From: Bacteroidota bacterium
Lineage (GTDB): Bacteria; Bacteroidota; Bacteroidia; Cytophagales; Cyclobacteriaceae
DNA: 64,000 nt
NCBI GenBank assembly: GCA_018267215.1
Contig: JAFDYX010000032.1
Location: forward strand, 1 to 64,000
Direction of reading: 5' to 3'
A program made the position numbers and the translations under genes. Below, piece by piece: positions 36,602 through 45,152 of this stretch (positions within the stretch are counted from its first letter, which is position 1; each line of letters starts with the position of its first letter). The notes below the pieces were generated by a model. The model was not told where the DNA came from, searched no databases, and was given only the letters and a program-made list of their open reading frames with translations.

Positions 36602-39600
36602 TTAGAAGCCAATGTTTAAACCAAGTGTAAAAGTCCGCGGTTTAGGATAGCCCGCATAATCGAACCCGCGAGAGGGTACTCCATTGATGTTCTTATCAAC
36701 GTTTACCTCCGGATCCAAGCCTGAATACTTAGTCCATAAGTACAAATTTTGTCCGGTCAGGCTCAGTGCCAATGACTTGATGTACTTTCCATCTACTTTG
36801 AAATTATGGCTCAGTGTAACGTTAGATAACCGAATAAAATCGCCTTTCTCAAGGAATCGGGTTGATACCGCCCCGGGGTTGATGCCATTTTCATTAGAGT
36901 TATACACCGAATACGTTACGTTATGAGCAGTCTTTAAACTTCCGGCCAAAAAGTAAGCATTGGCTGTATTGTTATAGGTATAGAAACCTGTGGTTGAGTT
37001 AACAAACACAGAAAGGCTCCAATTGCCATAGCTGAAATTGTTGGTTAACCCTGCTCCAAACTTAGGAAGTGCGCTGCCCACAATTTTATTAGCTGCACCG
37101 TCTGCATATTGTGCATAACCATTGTTATCAAATCCCTGAAACACAGGCATATTCCAAGAGAAAATAGAATATCCATTTTGTATCACCTGGGCATACGCAC
37201 CTGTTAAGCCTTGACCGCTTACTGCACCAGTTTGCAAAGGTGGCTGGTTAAACTGCTTCAGTGTATTGTGGTAGAATGTCATATTGTACGCAATATTCCA
37301 GTTAAACTTGCTGCGTTGAATAACTTCATACTTCATGTTTACTTCCAAGCCTGAGTTTACCACAATACCCGGCAGATTTTGCCATTCGCTCGGACCTCCG
37401 CCAAATCCACCCGGTGTAGGGCCAAAGAAAATCATGTCTTTGCGCTGTGTGTTGAAGTAATCAAACGTACCCGACAAGCGGCCGCTTTTAATAGCCCAAT
37501 CTAAACCAACACCTAACGTGGTAGCACTCTCCCATTTCAAATGATTGTTAGCTTGGTTCACAAAAATCTGTTGTGGCGTAATCGTGCCATAGGGTGTATA
37601 GTTTTGATAAAGGTTAACAGCAGCATACGGAGGTAATCCATCCTGGCTACCCATTTTACCATAGTTTGCCCGTAAACTGAAATCAGCAAACAAACCACTC
37701 AAAGATGAACCGAAATCTTCCTTCAATAACTTCCACTTGACGGCTGCTGCCGGGAATACCCCGTATTTATTATTGGTACCAAATTTTGAAGATCCGTCAG
37801 CCCTTACCGTACCGGTAAAATAGTACTTCTCAGCAATGTTATAATTTACTCTGGCAAAATAAGAGGCTAGCGTGTACTTGGTGTAAGAAGGAATGTACGC
37901 ATCGGCTTTGTAGCGGAAGGCTCGTATGTCTTGGACGAATGGATCTGTGGCATACGTAATAGGTCTAGCAGCATGAGTAAGAGGATCAATCATCTGTTGT
38001 CCCCAGGCCACATCGGCATGGTTGTATGTTTCAAAAGATTGGTATGCAAACCCACCCACGGCATCTATGGTTTGGTCTCCGAATGTTTTGCTATAATTTA
38101 ATGTCCACTCTGTCAGCAACGAGTTATTAGTCAGGTACTGATACACCGCGCGGCCATTTCCTTGAATTGTATTAGGATAATTTACACCTGCTATTGAAGT
38201 AAAACCTCCAAAGGCGTTACTGCTCAAGCGAGGGTCAGCAAAGGATTTACGTTCGGTGTTTACAAAGTTGTAACCAAAAGTACCCTTGGCGGTTAATCCT
38301 TTGGCAATTTCATAGCTGAGTTGAATGCTCGAAACTAACCTTTTCGTTACATCATTATCCTTAAAATAATTAAGCATTTCAACCGGATTCCTATTTCCAT
38401 CGCCCGGATCGAAGAAAGTACCATCAGCATTATAAATAGGTGCGGTCGGATTAAATATAATAGCTGCTCCGATTAAGCTTCCCTGATATCCGGCATTATT
38501 GGAATTGGGTACATACGAATTTTTTATATTGGCATACGTGCCGCTCAAATCAAGTTTAAGTTTGTTATCCAAAAAGCGTTGTCCCCAGTTTATCCGACCG
38601 GTCATTCTTTCCAGATCGCTATTTCTCACTATACCTTCTTGATTGTCGTACGCACCACTAATTCTCAGCGTAGTTCCTTTATCAGACATAGCCCAACCTA
38701 AATTATAACCTTTTGATATGGCACCTCCGGGTCTGTAAATCTGGCTTTGCCAGTCTGTAGAACTTCCTCTGTATAAAGGAGCCCGCAGTACTTGTGCATT
38801 AGCCGTGTCAGCATTCACACCGACCGAAACAAGCTCTTTGGCTACACCCTTTGTAAAATCTTGAGAATTGAGTAGGTTATATGTTTTTAAAGGGTTTGAA
38901 ATACCTACATAAGTATTGAAGGTAAACGCACCTTTTTTGCCGGCTCCTTTGCCACTCTTTGTTGTTACAATAATAACCCCGTTGGCAGCACGCGAACCAT
39001 AAATAGCTGCCGATGAGGCATCTTTCAGTACGGTAATGCTCTCAATGTCATTCGGGTTGAGAAACAGCAGTGGGTTTTTGGGTGTTGTTGTTCCTTCTAC
39101 TCCGCTTTGCGATGAAAGCATTGCATTACTATTATCTAATGGAACACCGTCTATAATATAGAGAGGATCCTGATTCCCTCGCACAGATGCAGAGCCTCTG
39201 ATGGTAATCGTGGAGGCAGCACCGGGTTCACCACTGGATGGAAGAACGTTAATACCGGGCGTTCTACCTTGAAATAACTGATCAGGCGTTTGGATCACCC
39301 CTTTGTTAAAGTTTTCATTGTCCACTACAGCTACTGAACCCGTCAAGTCCTTACTTTTTGTTGTTCCGTAACCTACCACCACCACCTCAGATAAACCTTG
39401 AATGTCAGCCTTCAATACTACATCTAACGATGTTTGGCTGCCTACGGCCATCTCAGTTGTGGCGTACCCCACAAAAGAAAATACCAGTGTAGCATTAGAT
39501 CCTACCGAGATAGTGAATTTACCATCGGCATCTGTTACCGCACCATTACCAGTACCTTTTTCTAAAACATTTGCCCCGGGGATGGCGCTGCCATCGTCTG

Positions 39601-39706
39601 CCGAGGTCACCTTGCCCGTTACCGTCTGCTGAGCAAAGGCCGTAGAAGCCATCAGCAACAGAACTACGGAAAGGTACCTGCACACTTTCAGATACAATTT
39701 GAACAT
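36602..39706 (-). CDS. susC: SusC/RagA TonB-linked outer membrane transporter
   Basis: ATG at 39706 (MFKLYLKVCRYLSVVLLL) begins a proper signal peptide; the frame extends to 39772 without one. That gives 1034 residues. Order: signal peptide; carboxypeptidase-regulatory-like domain (TVTGKVTSADDGSAIPGANV); TonB box/plug (EVVVVGYGTTKSKDLTGSV, LQ-rich plug with PLYIIDGVPL and ESITVLKDASSAAIYGSRAANGVIIVTTK, the SusC signature); a 22-strand barrel; and a C-terminal aromatic (LGLNIGF). It imports the oligosaccharide using Ton energy. The leader contains two AACCCTAA motifs. Confidence 0.95.
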   Translation of the reverse strand: MFKLYLKVCRYLSVVLLLMASTAFAQQTVTGKVTSADDGSAIPGANVLEKGTGNGAVTDADGKFTISVGSNATLVFSFVGYATTEMAVGSQTSLDVVLKADIQGLSEVVVVGYGTTKSKDLTGSVAVVDNENFNKGVIQTPDQLFQGRTPGINVLPSSGEPGAASTITIRGSASVRGNQDPLYIIDGVPLDNSNAMLSSQSGVEGTTTPKNPLLFLNPNDIESITVLKDASSAAIYGSRAANGVIIVTTKSGKGAGKKGAFTFNTYVGISNPLKTYNLLNSQDFTKGVAKELVSVGVNADTANAQVLRAPLYRGSSTDWQSQIYRPGGAISKGYNLGWAMSDKGTTLRISGAYDNQEGIVRNSDLERMTGRINWGQRFLDNKLKLDLSGTYANIKNSYVPNSNNAGYQGSLIGAAIIFNPTAPIYNADGTFFDPGDGNRNPVEMLNYFKDNDVTKRLVSSIQLSYEIAKGLTAKGTFGYNFVNTERKSFADPRLSSNAFGGFTSIAGVNYPNTIQGNGRAVYQYLTNNSLLTEWTLNYSKTFGDQTIDAVGGFAYQSFETYNHADVAWGQQMIDPLTHAARPITYATDPFVQDIRAFRYKADAYIPSYTKYTLASYFARVNYNIAEKYYFTGTVRADGSSKFGTNNKYGVFPAAAVKWKLLKEDFGSSLSGLFADFSLRANYGKMGSQDGLPPYAAVNLYQNYTPYGTITPQQIFVNQANNHLKWESATTLGVGLDWAIKSGRLSGTFDYFNTQRKDMIFFGPTPGGFGGGPSEWQNLPGIVVNSGLEVNMKYEVIQRSKFNWNIAYNMTFYHNTLKQFNQPPLQTGAVSGQGLTGAYAQVIQNGYSIFSWNMPVFQGFDNNGYAQYADGAANKIVGSALPKFGAGLTNNFSYGNWSLSVFVNSTTGFYTYNNTANAYFLAGSLKTAHNVTYSVYNSNENGINPGAVSTRFLEKGDFIRLSNVTLSHNFKVDGKYIKSLALSLTGQNLYLWTKYSGLDPEVNVDKNINGVPSRGFDYAGYPKPRTFTLGLNIGF

Positions 39707-40085
39707 AGAATTTAATTTAGGGTTAAAAAAATTAGGGTTAACTAAAAAACTCAGACTTAATAAGCTGCACACCTACTTAGTCTTAATATAAATATGATGT
39801 TAACGCCTCAAATTTTCAAGTAATGCAACTGATATTTTGTGTATTTTTTTATGCAAACGATTACAATTTCCCTGATAATCATACTTGTTTAATATTATGT
39901 CACTGTATGGTATGTGTTATTCATGATTTCACCTGTAATATTTTACCTCTATCAATGCTGCACTTGGAAGATTGTGGCACCAATGATTGTATTGCCTATA
40001 ATTTAAGAAGTACCAGCGCTTATTCTAAATTTTGTACTTTGCAAAAAATCATAAAGTATTTCGTCTCTGAAAACCTGCTACCGAC
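39707..40085. other. Divergent intergenic region between susC and the DedA gene
   Basis: 379 AT-rich bases separate two divergent genes, so both promoters must lie here. Directly before susC, read on the minus strand, AACCCTAA occurs twice (39722-39729 and 39737-39744 region). A CAAATTTT at about 39810 is one base off the -7 element for susC, but no -33 fits. For the DedA gene nothing convincing is seen. A short Cys-rich frame (39823-40101) overlaps the DedA start and is probably not a gene. No operator palindrome was recognised. Confidence 0.5.
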
Positions 40086-40694
40086 ATGCCCGAATCATTA
40101 AGTCCTGAAACTATTATTCGCCTGGGTGGGGTCGCCCTGCTGGTCATTGTTGTATTTACTGAGACAGGTTTGTTTTTTGGTTTTTTTCTTCCCGGAGACT
40201 CGCTGTTGTTTACAGCCGGTTTGTTTTGCCACACTGACCTCATTAAAATGCCGGTAGCCACACTCATTGCGTTACTTATTATAGCTGCTACTCTGGGCAC
40301 CACTACAGGATATTTTTTTGGTAAGTGGTTTGGCAATTATTTCAGCCACCGAAAAGAAAATTTCTTTTATCGAAAGAAATATGTTGATCTCACCCAAGAA
40401 TATTTTCAGAAGCACGGCATGATGGCTTTTGTCTTTGGCCGCTTTATACCCATCGTGAGAACCTTCCTGCCCATCCTGGCGGGCCTAGCGCAAATAGAAA
40501 TTAAAAAATTTTGGATTTATAATCTGTTTGGGGCAAGCCTGTGGGTGCTGCTGCTGGTGATGGCCGGCTACTGGCTGGGCAAGCTCTTCCCCAACCTGAC
40601 CGAGTACATCGGCCTGATAGCGCTGATCATGATATTGGTATCTACCTTGCCGGTAATCCTTTCATTTTTCAATAAAAAAAGGGTATCGGAATAA
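40086..40694 (+). CDS. DedA/VTT-family membrane protein
   Basis: 202 residues, several membrane helices. DedA landmarks are present: ETGLFFGFFLPGDSLLFTAG near the start, GYFFGKWFG, and FVFGRFIPIVRTFLPILAG with the conserved Arg pair, then the re-entrant/VTT end. Members act as lipid scramblases or undecaprenyl-phosphate carriers and keep the proton-motive force and membrane stress balanced. It is monocistronic in appearance: divergent from susC, and 247 bases from the Ton operon downstream. Confidence 0.9.
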   Translation: MPESLSPETIIRLGGVALLVIVVFTETGLFFGFFLPGDSLLFTAGLFCHTDLIKMPVATLIALLIIAATLGTTTGYFFGKWFGNYFSHRKENFFYRKKYVDLTQEYFQKHGMMAFVFGRFIPIVRTFLPILAGLAQIEIKKFWIYNLFGASLWVLLLVMAGYWLGKLFPNLTEYIGLIALIMILVSTLPVILSFFNKKRVSE

Positions 40695-40719
40695 TAGCAG
40701 CGTATCATCTTTATTTTTT

Positions 40720-40788
40720 TTTAAACCGGCTTGTGACTTTCTCTCCTTACCCGAATTAGGAGAACAAGTAAATAATTAACGGTTTAAA
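40720..40788 (+). other. Nested inverted repeats upstream of the exbB operon
   Basis: Three helices can nest. TTTAAACCG (40720-40728) pairs with CGGTTTAAA (40780-40788), CTTGT (40730-40734) with ACAAG (40764-40768), and TCTCCT (40742-40747) with AGGAGA (40758-40763). It sits 26 bases after the DedA stop and ~150 bases before the exbB start. No T-run follows it, so it is not a plain terminator. It may be an mRNA structure or a protein-binding palindrome; base composition makes chance pairing possible. Confidence 0.4.
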
Positions 40789-40941
40789 CTAACAGCCATT
40801 CGTAACCAAAATTCACTATTTCACATTTTTTAGTTGCCAGCAGTTGTGGATTTCAAATCTGGCTTGCATCTTTAAACTTTCTAAATAGTGTTGTTACAAG
40901 GAAAAAACTAATTTTAAACCCTTAACCTTTACTTAAATTTT

Positions 40942-41766
40942 ATGAAAACTCAGTCAAAGTCATCATCATCTCAGGGCGGAAGCTTAAAATCAATCTTCAC
41001 CATAGCGGTGATCCTGATCGAAATCATCGGTGCTTTTTTAGTGTATTATTTCGTGCTGGGAGATGGCTCCCACTTCCAAGGCGGGGATAACCACAACCAC
41101 CCTATTCCCGGAGATTATCTCGGCATTATCTACAAGGGCGGTGTGTTAGTACCTCTTTTGATCGCTCTGTTGGCCATGGTGATTACTTTTGGCATCGAGC
41201 GCTACATCACTATCGGTCTGGCTTCCGGTAAAGGCAGCACTCAGAATTTTGTACGCAAAATCAAAAGCCTGGTAGAATCCAACAGTGTAGATCAGGCTAT
41301 CGCAGAGTGCGACATGCAAAAAGGATCGGTGGCCAACGTGGTAAGGGCAGGATTGCACAAATACAATGAACTGAGCAAAAACACTTCTATCGAAGTAGAT
41401 AAGCGCATTCAGTTGATTCAAAAAGACATCGAAGAAACCACTCAATTAGAAATGCCTATGCTCCAGAAAAACTTGGTCATCATCGCCACCATCGCATCCA
41501 TTGCTACCCTGATGGGTCTGCTCGGTACAGTGTTGGGTATGATCAAATCATTTGCTGCGTTGGCTACTGCCGGTGCACCCGACTCTGTTGCGCTGGCCAA
41601 CGGTATTTCTGAGGCGTTGATCAACACCGCATTGGGTATCGGTACTTCAGCTTTGGCCATCATTCTCTATAATACATTTACCAGCAAAATAGATGCCTTA
41701 ACTTATGGCATAGATGAAGCCGGATTCAGTATCGTTCAGAATTTTACATCACAAGCAAAAGTTTAA
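40942..41766 (+). CDS. exbB: ExbB/TolQ/MotA-family proton channel
   Basis: 274 residues. N-terminal helix (IFTIAVILIEIIGAFLVYYF), second helix (VPLLIALLAMVITFGIERYI), a cytoplasmic middle with MQKGSVANVVRAGL, and the paired C-terminal helices with LVIIATIASIATLMGLLGTVLGMIKSF and GISEALINTALGIGTSALAI. These are the pore-lining parts of ExbB pentamers. With ExbD and TonB it turns the proton gradient into work at outer-membrane receptors. First gene of an operon: 29 bases to the first exbD. The ATG follows a long AT-rich leader ending in a CCCTTAACC-type sequence often seen in Bacteroidota leaders. Confidence 0.92.
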   Translation: MKTQSKSSSSQGGSLKSIFTIAVILIEIIGAFLVYYFVLGDGSHFQGGDNHNHPIPGDYLGIIYKGGVLVPLLIALLAMVITFGIERYITIGLASGKGSTQNFVRKIKSLVESNSVDQAIAECDMQKGSVANVVRAGLHKYNELSKNTSIEVDKRIQLIQKDIEETTQLEMPMLQKNLVIIATIASIATLMGLLGTVLGMIKSFAALATAGAPDSVALANGISEALINTALGIGTSALAIILYNTFTSKIDALTYGIDEAGFSIVQNFTSQAKV

Positions 41767-41795
41767 TCAATAGAGGGAATTAAACCTATTTTGAT

Positions 41796-42434
41796 ATGTC
41801 AAAAGTAAAAATGCACCGGAGTTCACCCTCCATCGACATGACCCCGATGGTGGACTTGGCATTCTTGCTGGTTACGTTCTTTATGCTAACCGCAACAGCC
41901 AGACCCGATGAGCCGGTGGAAGTATCCGCTCCGAGTTCCGTATCGGAAATGCCAATACCCGAGCGGGATCTGATCATCATCACCATTTCAAAAGACAACC
42001 GTGTGTTTTTTAACGTGGACGGGCAACCTACACGCGAAAGACTCTTGGCAGAAATGGGCAGCCTTTATAATATATCTTTTACGCCCGAGCAAAAAGATGT
42101 ATTTAAAGTACTGACCACTTTCGGTATGCCCATTCAAACGTTGGGCCAGTTTCTGGATTTGAGCCGCGAAGAACGCAAAGAAGTGAAGCAACCCGGCATA
42201 CCGGTGGATTCGCTCAACAACCAGCTAAAAGACTGGGTGCTACAAACACGTTTGGCTAACCCACGCGTGCGCATTGCCATTAAAGGCGATGGCGATGCCG
42301 GTTATCCGGTACTGAAAAAAGTGATCAACACCTTGGTTGACCGCAAGGTAAACCGCTTCAACCTGATCACCGGTACCGAAGAGATGCCCGCAGAAATGAA
42401 AGCTGCTCAGGCTACAGCAAAGAAACCTTCTTAA
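41796..42434 (+). CDS. exbD: ExbD/TolR-family protein, long form
   Basis: 212 residues. The single membrane helix carries the proton-path Asp20 in DMTPMVDLAFLLVTFFM. The periplasmic part is longer than usual because of ~60 extra residues (about 75-135, around TLGQFLDLSREERKEVKQPG) before the end of the domain (RIAIKGDGDAGYPVLKKVINTL). Long ExbD proteins of this kind are common in Bacteroidota Ton operons. It lies between exbB and a second, shorter exbD, 26 bases apart. Confidence 0.9.
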   Translation: MSKVKMHRSSPSIDMTPMVDLAFLLVTFFMLTATARPDEPVEVSAPSSVSEMPIPERDLIIITISKDNRVFFNVDGQPTRERLLAEMGSLYNISFTPEQKDVFKVLTTFGMPIQTLGQFLDLSREERKEVKQPGIPVDSLNNQLKDWVLQTRLANPRVRIAIKGDGDAGYPVLKKVINTLVDRKVNRFNLITGTEEMPAEMKAAQATAKKPS

Positions 42435-42460
42435 TTGTTTAACGAGTAAATAAAAACAGT

Positions 42461-42976
42461 ATGGCAGAAATACAAGGTGGCGGTGGCGAAGGCGGTAAAA
42501 AAGGAGGCAAGGTAAGAAGTAAAAAGACCTCTACCCGGATAGATATGACCCCGATGGTAGATTTGGCTTTTTTGCTGCTCACCTTCTTCGTGCTTACCTC
42601 TACGCTATCCAAGCCCAAGACAATGGAAATTACCTTGCCCGAAAAACCAAAAGAAGGCGATAAACCACCGGAAGTAAATGAAAAGAAAGTACTGACCGTA
42701 GTGCTGGGCGCCAACGACAAAGTTTATTGGTATGTAGGAATCACCGAACCCGAAGCCAAGCGCGAAGATTTCTCTAAAAACGGAATACGCAAGGTTTTGC
42801 TGGACAAAAAAAGCAACATCCGCGATATGATCGTGCTGATTAAAGCCATGGATGAATCCAAGTATAAAAACATGGTGGATATCCTTGATGAAATGACAAT
42901 TTGCAATATCCAACGATATGCCATTGTGGACATTACTTCAGCTGATAAGGAAATAGTAAAACAAACAAAGCTATGA
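42461..42976 (+). CDS. exbD: ExbD/TolR-family protein, second copy
   Basis: 171 residues. A Gly/Lys-rich cytoplasmic start (EIQGGGGEGGKKGGKVRSKK) leads into the membrane helix with Asp34 in DMTPMVDLAFLLLTFFVL, then a periplasmic domain (VLTVVLGANDKVYWYVG, DMIVLIKAMDESKYKNMVDILDEM). It overlaps the tonB start by four bases (ATGA), so translation is probably coupled. Two different ExbD subunits in one operon suggest a mixed ExbD dimer in the motor. Confidence 0.91.
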   Translation: MAEIQGGGGEGGKKGGKVRSKKTSTRIDMTPMVDLAFLLLTFFVLTSTLSKPKTMEITLPEKPKEGDKPPEVNEKKVLTVVLGANDKVYWYVGITEPEAKREDFSKNGIRKVLLDKKSNIRDMIVLIKAMDESKYKNMVDILDEMTICNIQRYAIVDITSADKEIVKQTKL

Positions 42977-43773
42977 GCACACAAAACGAAAATCAGGGCA
43001 GTTGGGATGACATGGTTTTTGAAAATAGGAACAAAGCCTATGGCGCCTATTTTATCAGACAAGTGTATTCAAAGAATGTGTTGATTGCCTGCCTGTTGGC
43101 ATTTTTCACGATCAGCTTTGGATTGGCCTACCCCGCCATTGCCGAGTTCTTTAAAGGAGACGAGGAAGCAGTTAAAAAACCCCGTCTCAGCAAAGTTGTG
43201 TCGCTAGAGCAACCACCGCCCATCAACCCCGACCAGCCACCGCCACCCAGCATACCTCCACCTCCGGTAAAAACCATCATTAAGTTTTTGCCTCCGAAGG
43301 TAACAGATAAAGAAGTGGTGGAAGAGGAAAAAATGCCTACCATTGAAGAGATCAAAAAGAATGAAACTGGCTCTGAAAATGTAGAGGGCGATGCGGAAGT
43401 GAAGTTTGAAGAACCGGTGCAGGAAGTTGTAAAAAACAATGACGATGCCAACAAAGTGTTTTTGGCAGTAGAGCAATCTGCAGAACCCATCGGTGGTATG
43501 GCAGCATTTTACGCTTGGGTAGGCAAAAATTTGCGCTACCCGGCATCGGCCAGACGGATGGGCTTGGAAGGAAAAGTGTTTTTAAAGTTTGTTATCGAGC
43601 CTACGGGTACTATCTCGAACGTTGAAGTATTAAGGGGCTTCAATGCCGAGTGCGACCATGAGGCCGTTCGCGTTCTTTCCATGGCTCCTAAATGGAAGCC
43701 CGGAAAACAAAGCGGCCGGGCTGTGCGGCAGGCGTATAACCTACCTATTACATTTAAAATCGCTGATCAATAA
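42973..43773 (+). CDS. tonB: TonB-family energy transducer
   Basis: 266 residues. The N-terminus (WDDMVFENRNKAYGAYFIRQ) is characteristic of Bacteroidota TonB. One membrane helix (~35-55) follows, then a Pro-rich stretch (~78-97; PPPPSIPPPPVK) to span the periplasm, an acidic linker, and a TonB C-terminal domain (~170-266; LRYPASARRMGLEGKVFLKFVIEPTG, MAPKWKPGKQSGRAVRQAYNLPITF). It carries motor energy to SusC-type receptors. A hairpin terminator lies directly after it. Confidence 0.94.
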   Translation: MSTQNENQGSWDDMVFENRNKAYGAYFIRQVYSKNVLIACLLAFFTISFGLAYPAIAEFFKGDEEAVKKPRLSKVVSLEQPPPINPDQPPPPSIPPPPVKTIIKFLPPKVTDKEVVEEEKMPTIEEIKKNETGSENVEGDAEVKFEEPVQEVVKNNDDANKVFLAVEQSAEPIGGMAAFYAWVGKNLRYPASARRMGLEGKVFLKFVIEPTGTISNVEVLRGFNAECDHEAVRVLSMAPKWKPGKQSGRAVRQAYNLPITFKIADQ

Positions 43774-43778
43774 TAACA

Positions 43779-43806
43779 GAAGCCCCTTTCAAAAAGGGGC
43801 TTCTTC
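43779..43806 (+). terminator. Hairpin terminator after tonB
   Basis: GAAGCCCCTT (43779-43788) pairs with AAGGGGCTTC (43794-43803), a 10-bp stem with a 5-base loop, followed by TTCATTTT. It begins 6 bases after the tonB stop. The T-run is imperfect, so some read-through into the following genes is likely. Confidence 0.7.
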
Positions 43807-43814
43807 ATTTTAAT

Positions 43815-44000
43815 ATGAATTCTATTACAAAATATATTGCCGCCCTCATTTGCCTGGTGTACATCTTGCTCGGAGCTGGGTTGGTCTGGGGAAAGGGAGC
43901 ATTTAGTTTTTCATCCAACTATTCTTTGGCAGCCGGTATTATTTTAATTGCTTACGGCATCTTCAGGTTATATCGTATTTATCAAAAATATTTCAGCTAA
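43815..44000 (+). CDS. Small two-helix membrane protein, unknown function
   Basis: 61 residues. Two hydrophobic helices (~7-27, IAALICLVYILLGAGLVWG, and ~35-52, SLAAGIILIAYGIFRLY) are joined by a short polar loop and followed by a basic-aromatic tail (RIYQKYFS). No family recognised beyond general likeness to small C-terminal membrane proteins. It sits between tonB and the PstS-like gene, whose ATG begins one base after this stop, and codon use looks like its neighbours, so it is probably a real gene of this operon. Confidence 0.65.
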   Translation: MNSITKYIAALICLVYILLGAGLVWGKGAFSFSSNYSLAAGIILIAYGIFRLYRIYQKYFS

Positions 44001-44001
44001 A

Positions 44002-44946
44002 ATGAAAAAGATAGCTATTGTATTTGCTCTTAGTTTGCTTTTGTACGCTTGTGCCGAGCGTGATAAAAAAGGCAAAATCCTTGATACGCCTACATCGGGT
44101 ACCATCAAAATTGCCGTAGATGAATCGCTCAAGCCTTTGATCCAGGCCGAAGTAGAAGGTTTTGAAGGAATCTATCCGTTGGCACACTTTCAGGTAGCAT
44201 ACACCTCGGAGCAACAAGCCATCAGCGACCTATTAAAAGATAGCGTGCGCCTGGCTATCGTTACCCGAAAATTATCTCCTTCAGAAAAACAACCGCTGGA
44301 AGCACTGAAAATAATACCCACGGAGGTAACGATGGCGCGAGAGGGAATTTCCCTCATCACCAATAAAGAAAATCCCGACAGCCTGCTGACTTGGAAACAA
44401 ATTGAAGATATGTTTTCGGGCAGCATCAAGACTTGGAAACAACTGTCTCCCACCTCCACCTTGGGCGATCTGCAAATTGTTTTCGATCATCCCCAGTCGG
44501 GCATTATCCGGTATCTGACCGACACCTTGAAACTGGATAAACTCCCTTCTACTTGTTATGCTGTGTCTAGCAATGAGGCGGTTGTCAACCATGTAGCCAA
44601 AACCAAAAATGCCATCGGCCTGATCGGGCTTAGCTGGATCAGCGATAACCACGACCCCAAAGCCAACAGTTTTTTAAGCACCATCAAAGTAGTGAGCATC
44701 CAGGCAGACGAAGATTATCTGAAGCCCTACAAGGCGTATATCTTCATGAAAAAATATCCGCTTTCGCGGGATGTTATCATCATCAGCCGCGAGGCACGCT
44801 CTGGCCTCGGTAGTGGTTTCATTGCCTATGCCGTGAGCGACAAGGGTCAGTTGTTGGTGCTTAAATCCGGGCTGGTACCTGCCAAAGCGCCCGTTCGTTT
44901 GGTAGAGGTGCAGCGCAGGCCGCTCGAAAAAATTACAAAGAATTAG
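44002..44946 (+). CDS. PstS-like substrate-binding lipoprotein
   Basis: ATG at 44002 is chosen because it begins a lipoprotein signal (MKKIAIVFALSLLLYAC, Cys17); the frame also opens at a TTG 54 bases earlier. 314 residues with the periplasmic phosphate-binding fold: GTIKIAVDESLKPLIQAEVEGFE, TSEQQAISDLL, LAIVTRKLSPSE, TWKQIEDMFSGSIKTWKQL, and SNEAVVNHVAKTKNAIGLIG. Such proteins bind phosphate or related anions, but no PstC/A/B genes are near. Its place behind exbB-exbD-exbD-tonB suggests a role tied to the Ton system or phosphate uptake across the outer membrane; that is inference. Confidence 0.8.
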   Translation: MKKIAIVFALSLLLYACAERDKKGKILDTPTSGTIKIAVDESLKPLIQAEVEGFEGIYPLAHFQVAYTSEQQAISDLLKDSVRLAIVTRKLSPSEKQPLEALKIIPTEVTMAREGISLITNKENPDSLLTWKQIEDMFSGSIKTWKQLSPTSTLGDLQIVFDHPQSGIIRYLTDTLKLDKLPSTCYAVSSNEAVVNHVAKTKNAIGLIGLSWISDNHDPKANSFLSTIKVVSIQADEDYLKPYKAYIFMKKYPLSRDVIIISREARSGLGSGFIAYAVSDKGQLLVLKSGLVPAKAPVRLVEVQRRPLEKITKN

Positions 44947-44975
44947 AGAACCAGAACAAAATTGAAAAGTCTGGC

Positions 44976-44992
44976 AGCAAAATTGTTTTGCT
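44976..44992 (+). terminator. Weak AT-rich hairpin after the PstS-like gene
   Basis: AGCAAAA (44976-44982) and TTTTGCT (44986-44992) form a perfect 7-bp stem with a 3-base loop. The following TCTTATAAAATTT is only loosely T-rich. It could stop or slow transcription between the PstS-like gene and the TPR gene, but the stem is weak. Confidence 0.35.
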
Positions 44993-45047
44993 TCTTATAA
45001 AATTTAGAATTGCTGAAGATTTACCGGTTACCTTCCTTCTAAAAAAA

Positions 45048-45055
45048 TAGTTTTG
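45048..45055 (+). promoter_or_regulatory. Possible -7 element for the TPR gene
   Basis: TAGTTTTG matches the Bacteroidota -7 consensus TAnnTTTG exactly, about 98 bases before the ATG at 45153. The -33 position shows no clear TTG, so this is only a candidate. Confidence 0.3.
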
Positions 45056-45152
45056 TATCGGCTTTTTCAACCGTGCATGCTATTCGCTTTTGGAAAATCG
45101 GCAGCCGTGTATTTTATTTAGCCCCTCATTCCTAAAATCTTTAGTAAAACCT

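Noticed and set aside
39823-40101. 92-codon Cys-rich frame between susC and the DedA gene
   Set aside because: Overlaps the DedA start, has no recognisable domain, and its AT-rich intergenic composition fits chance.
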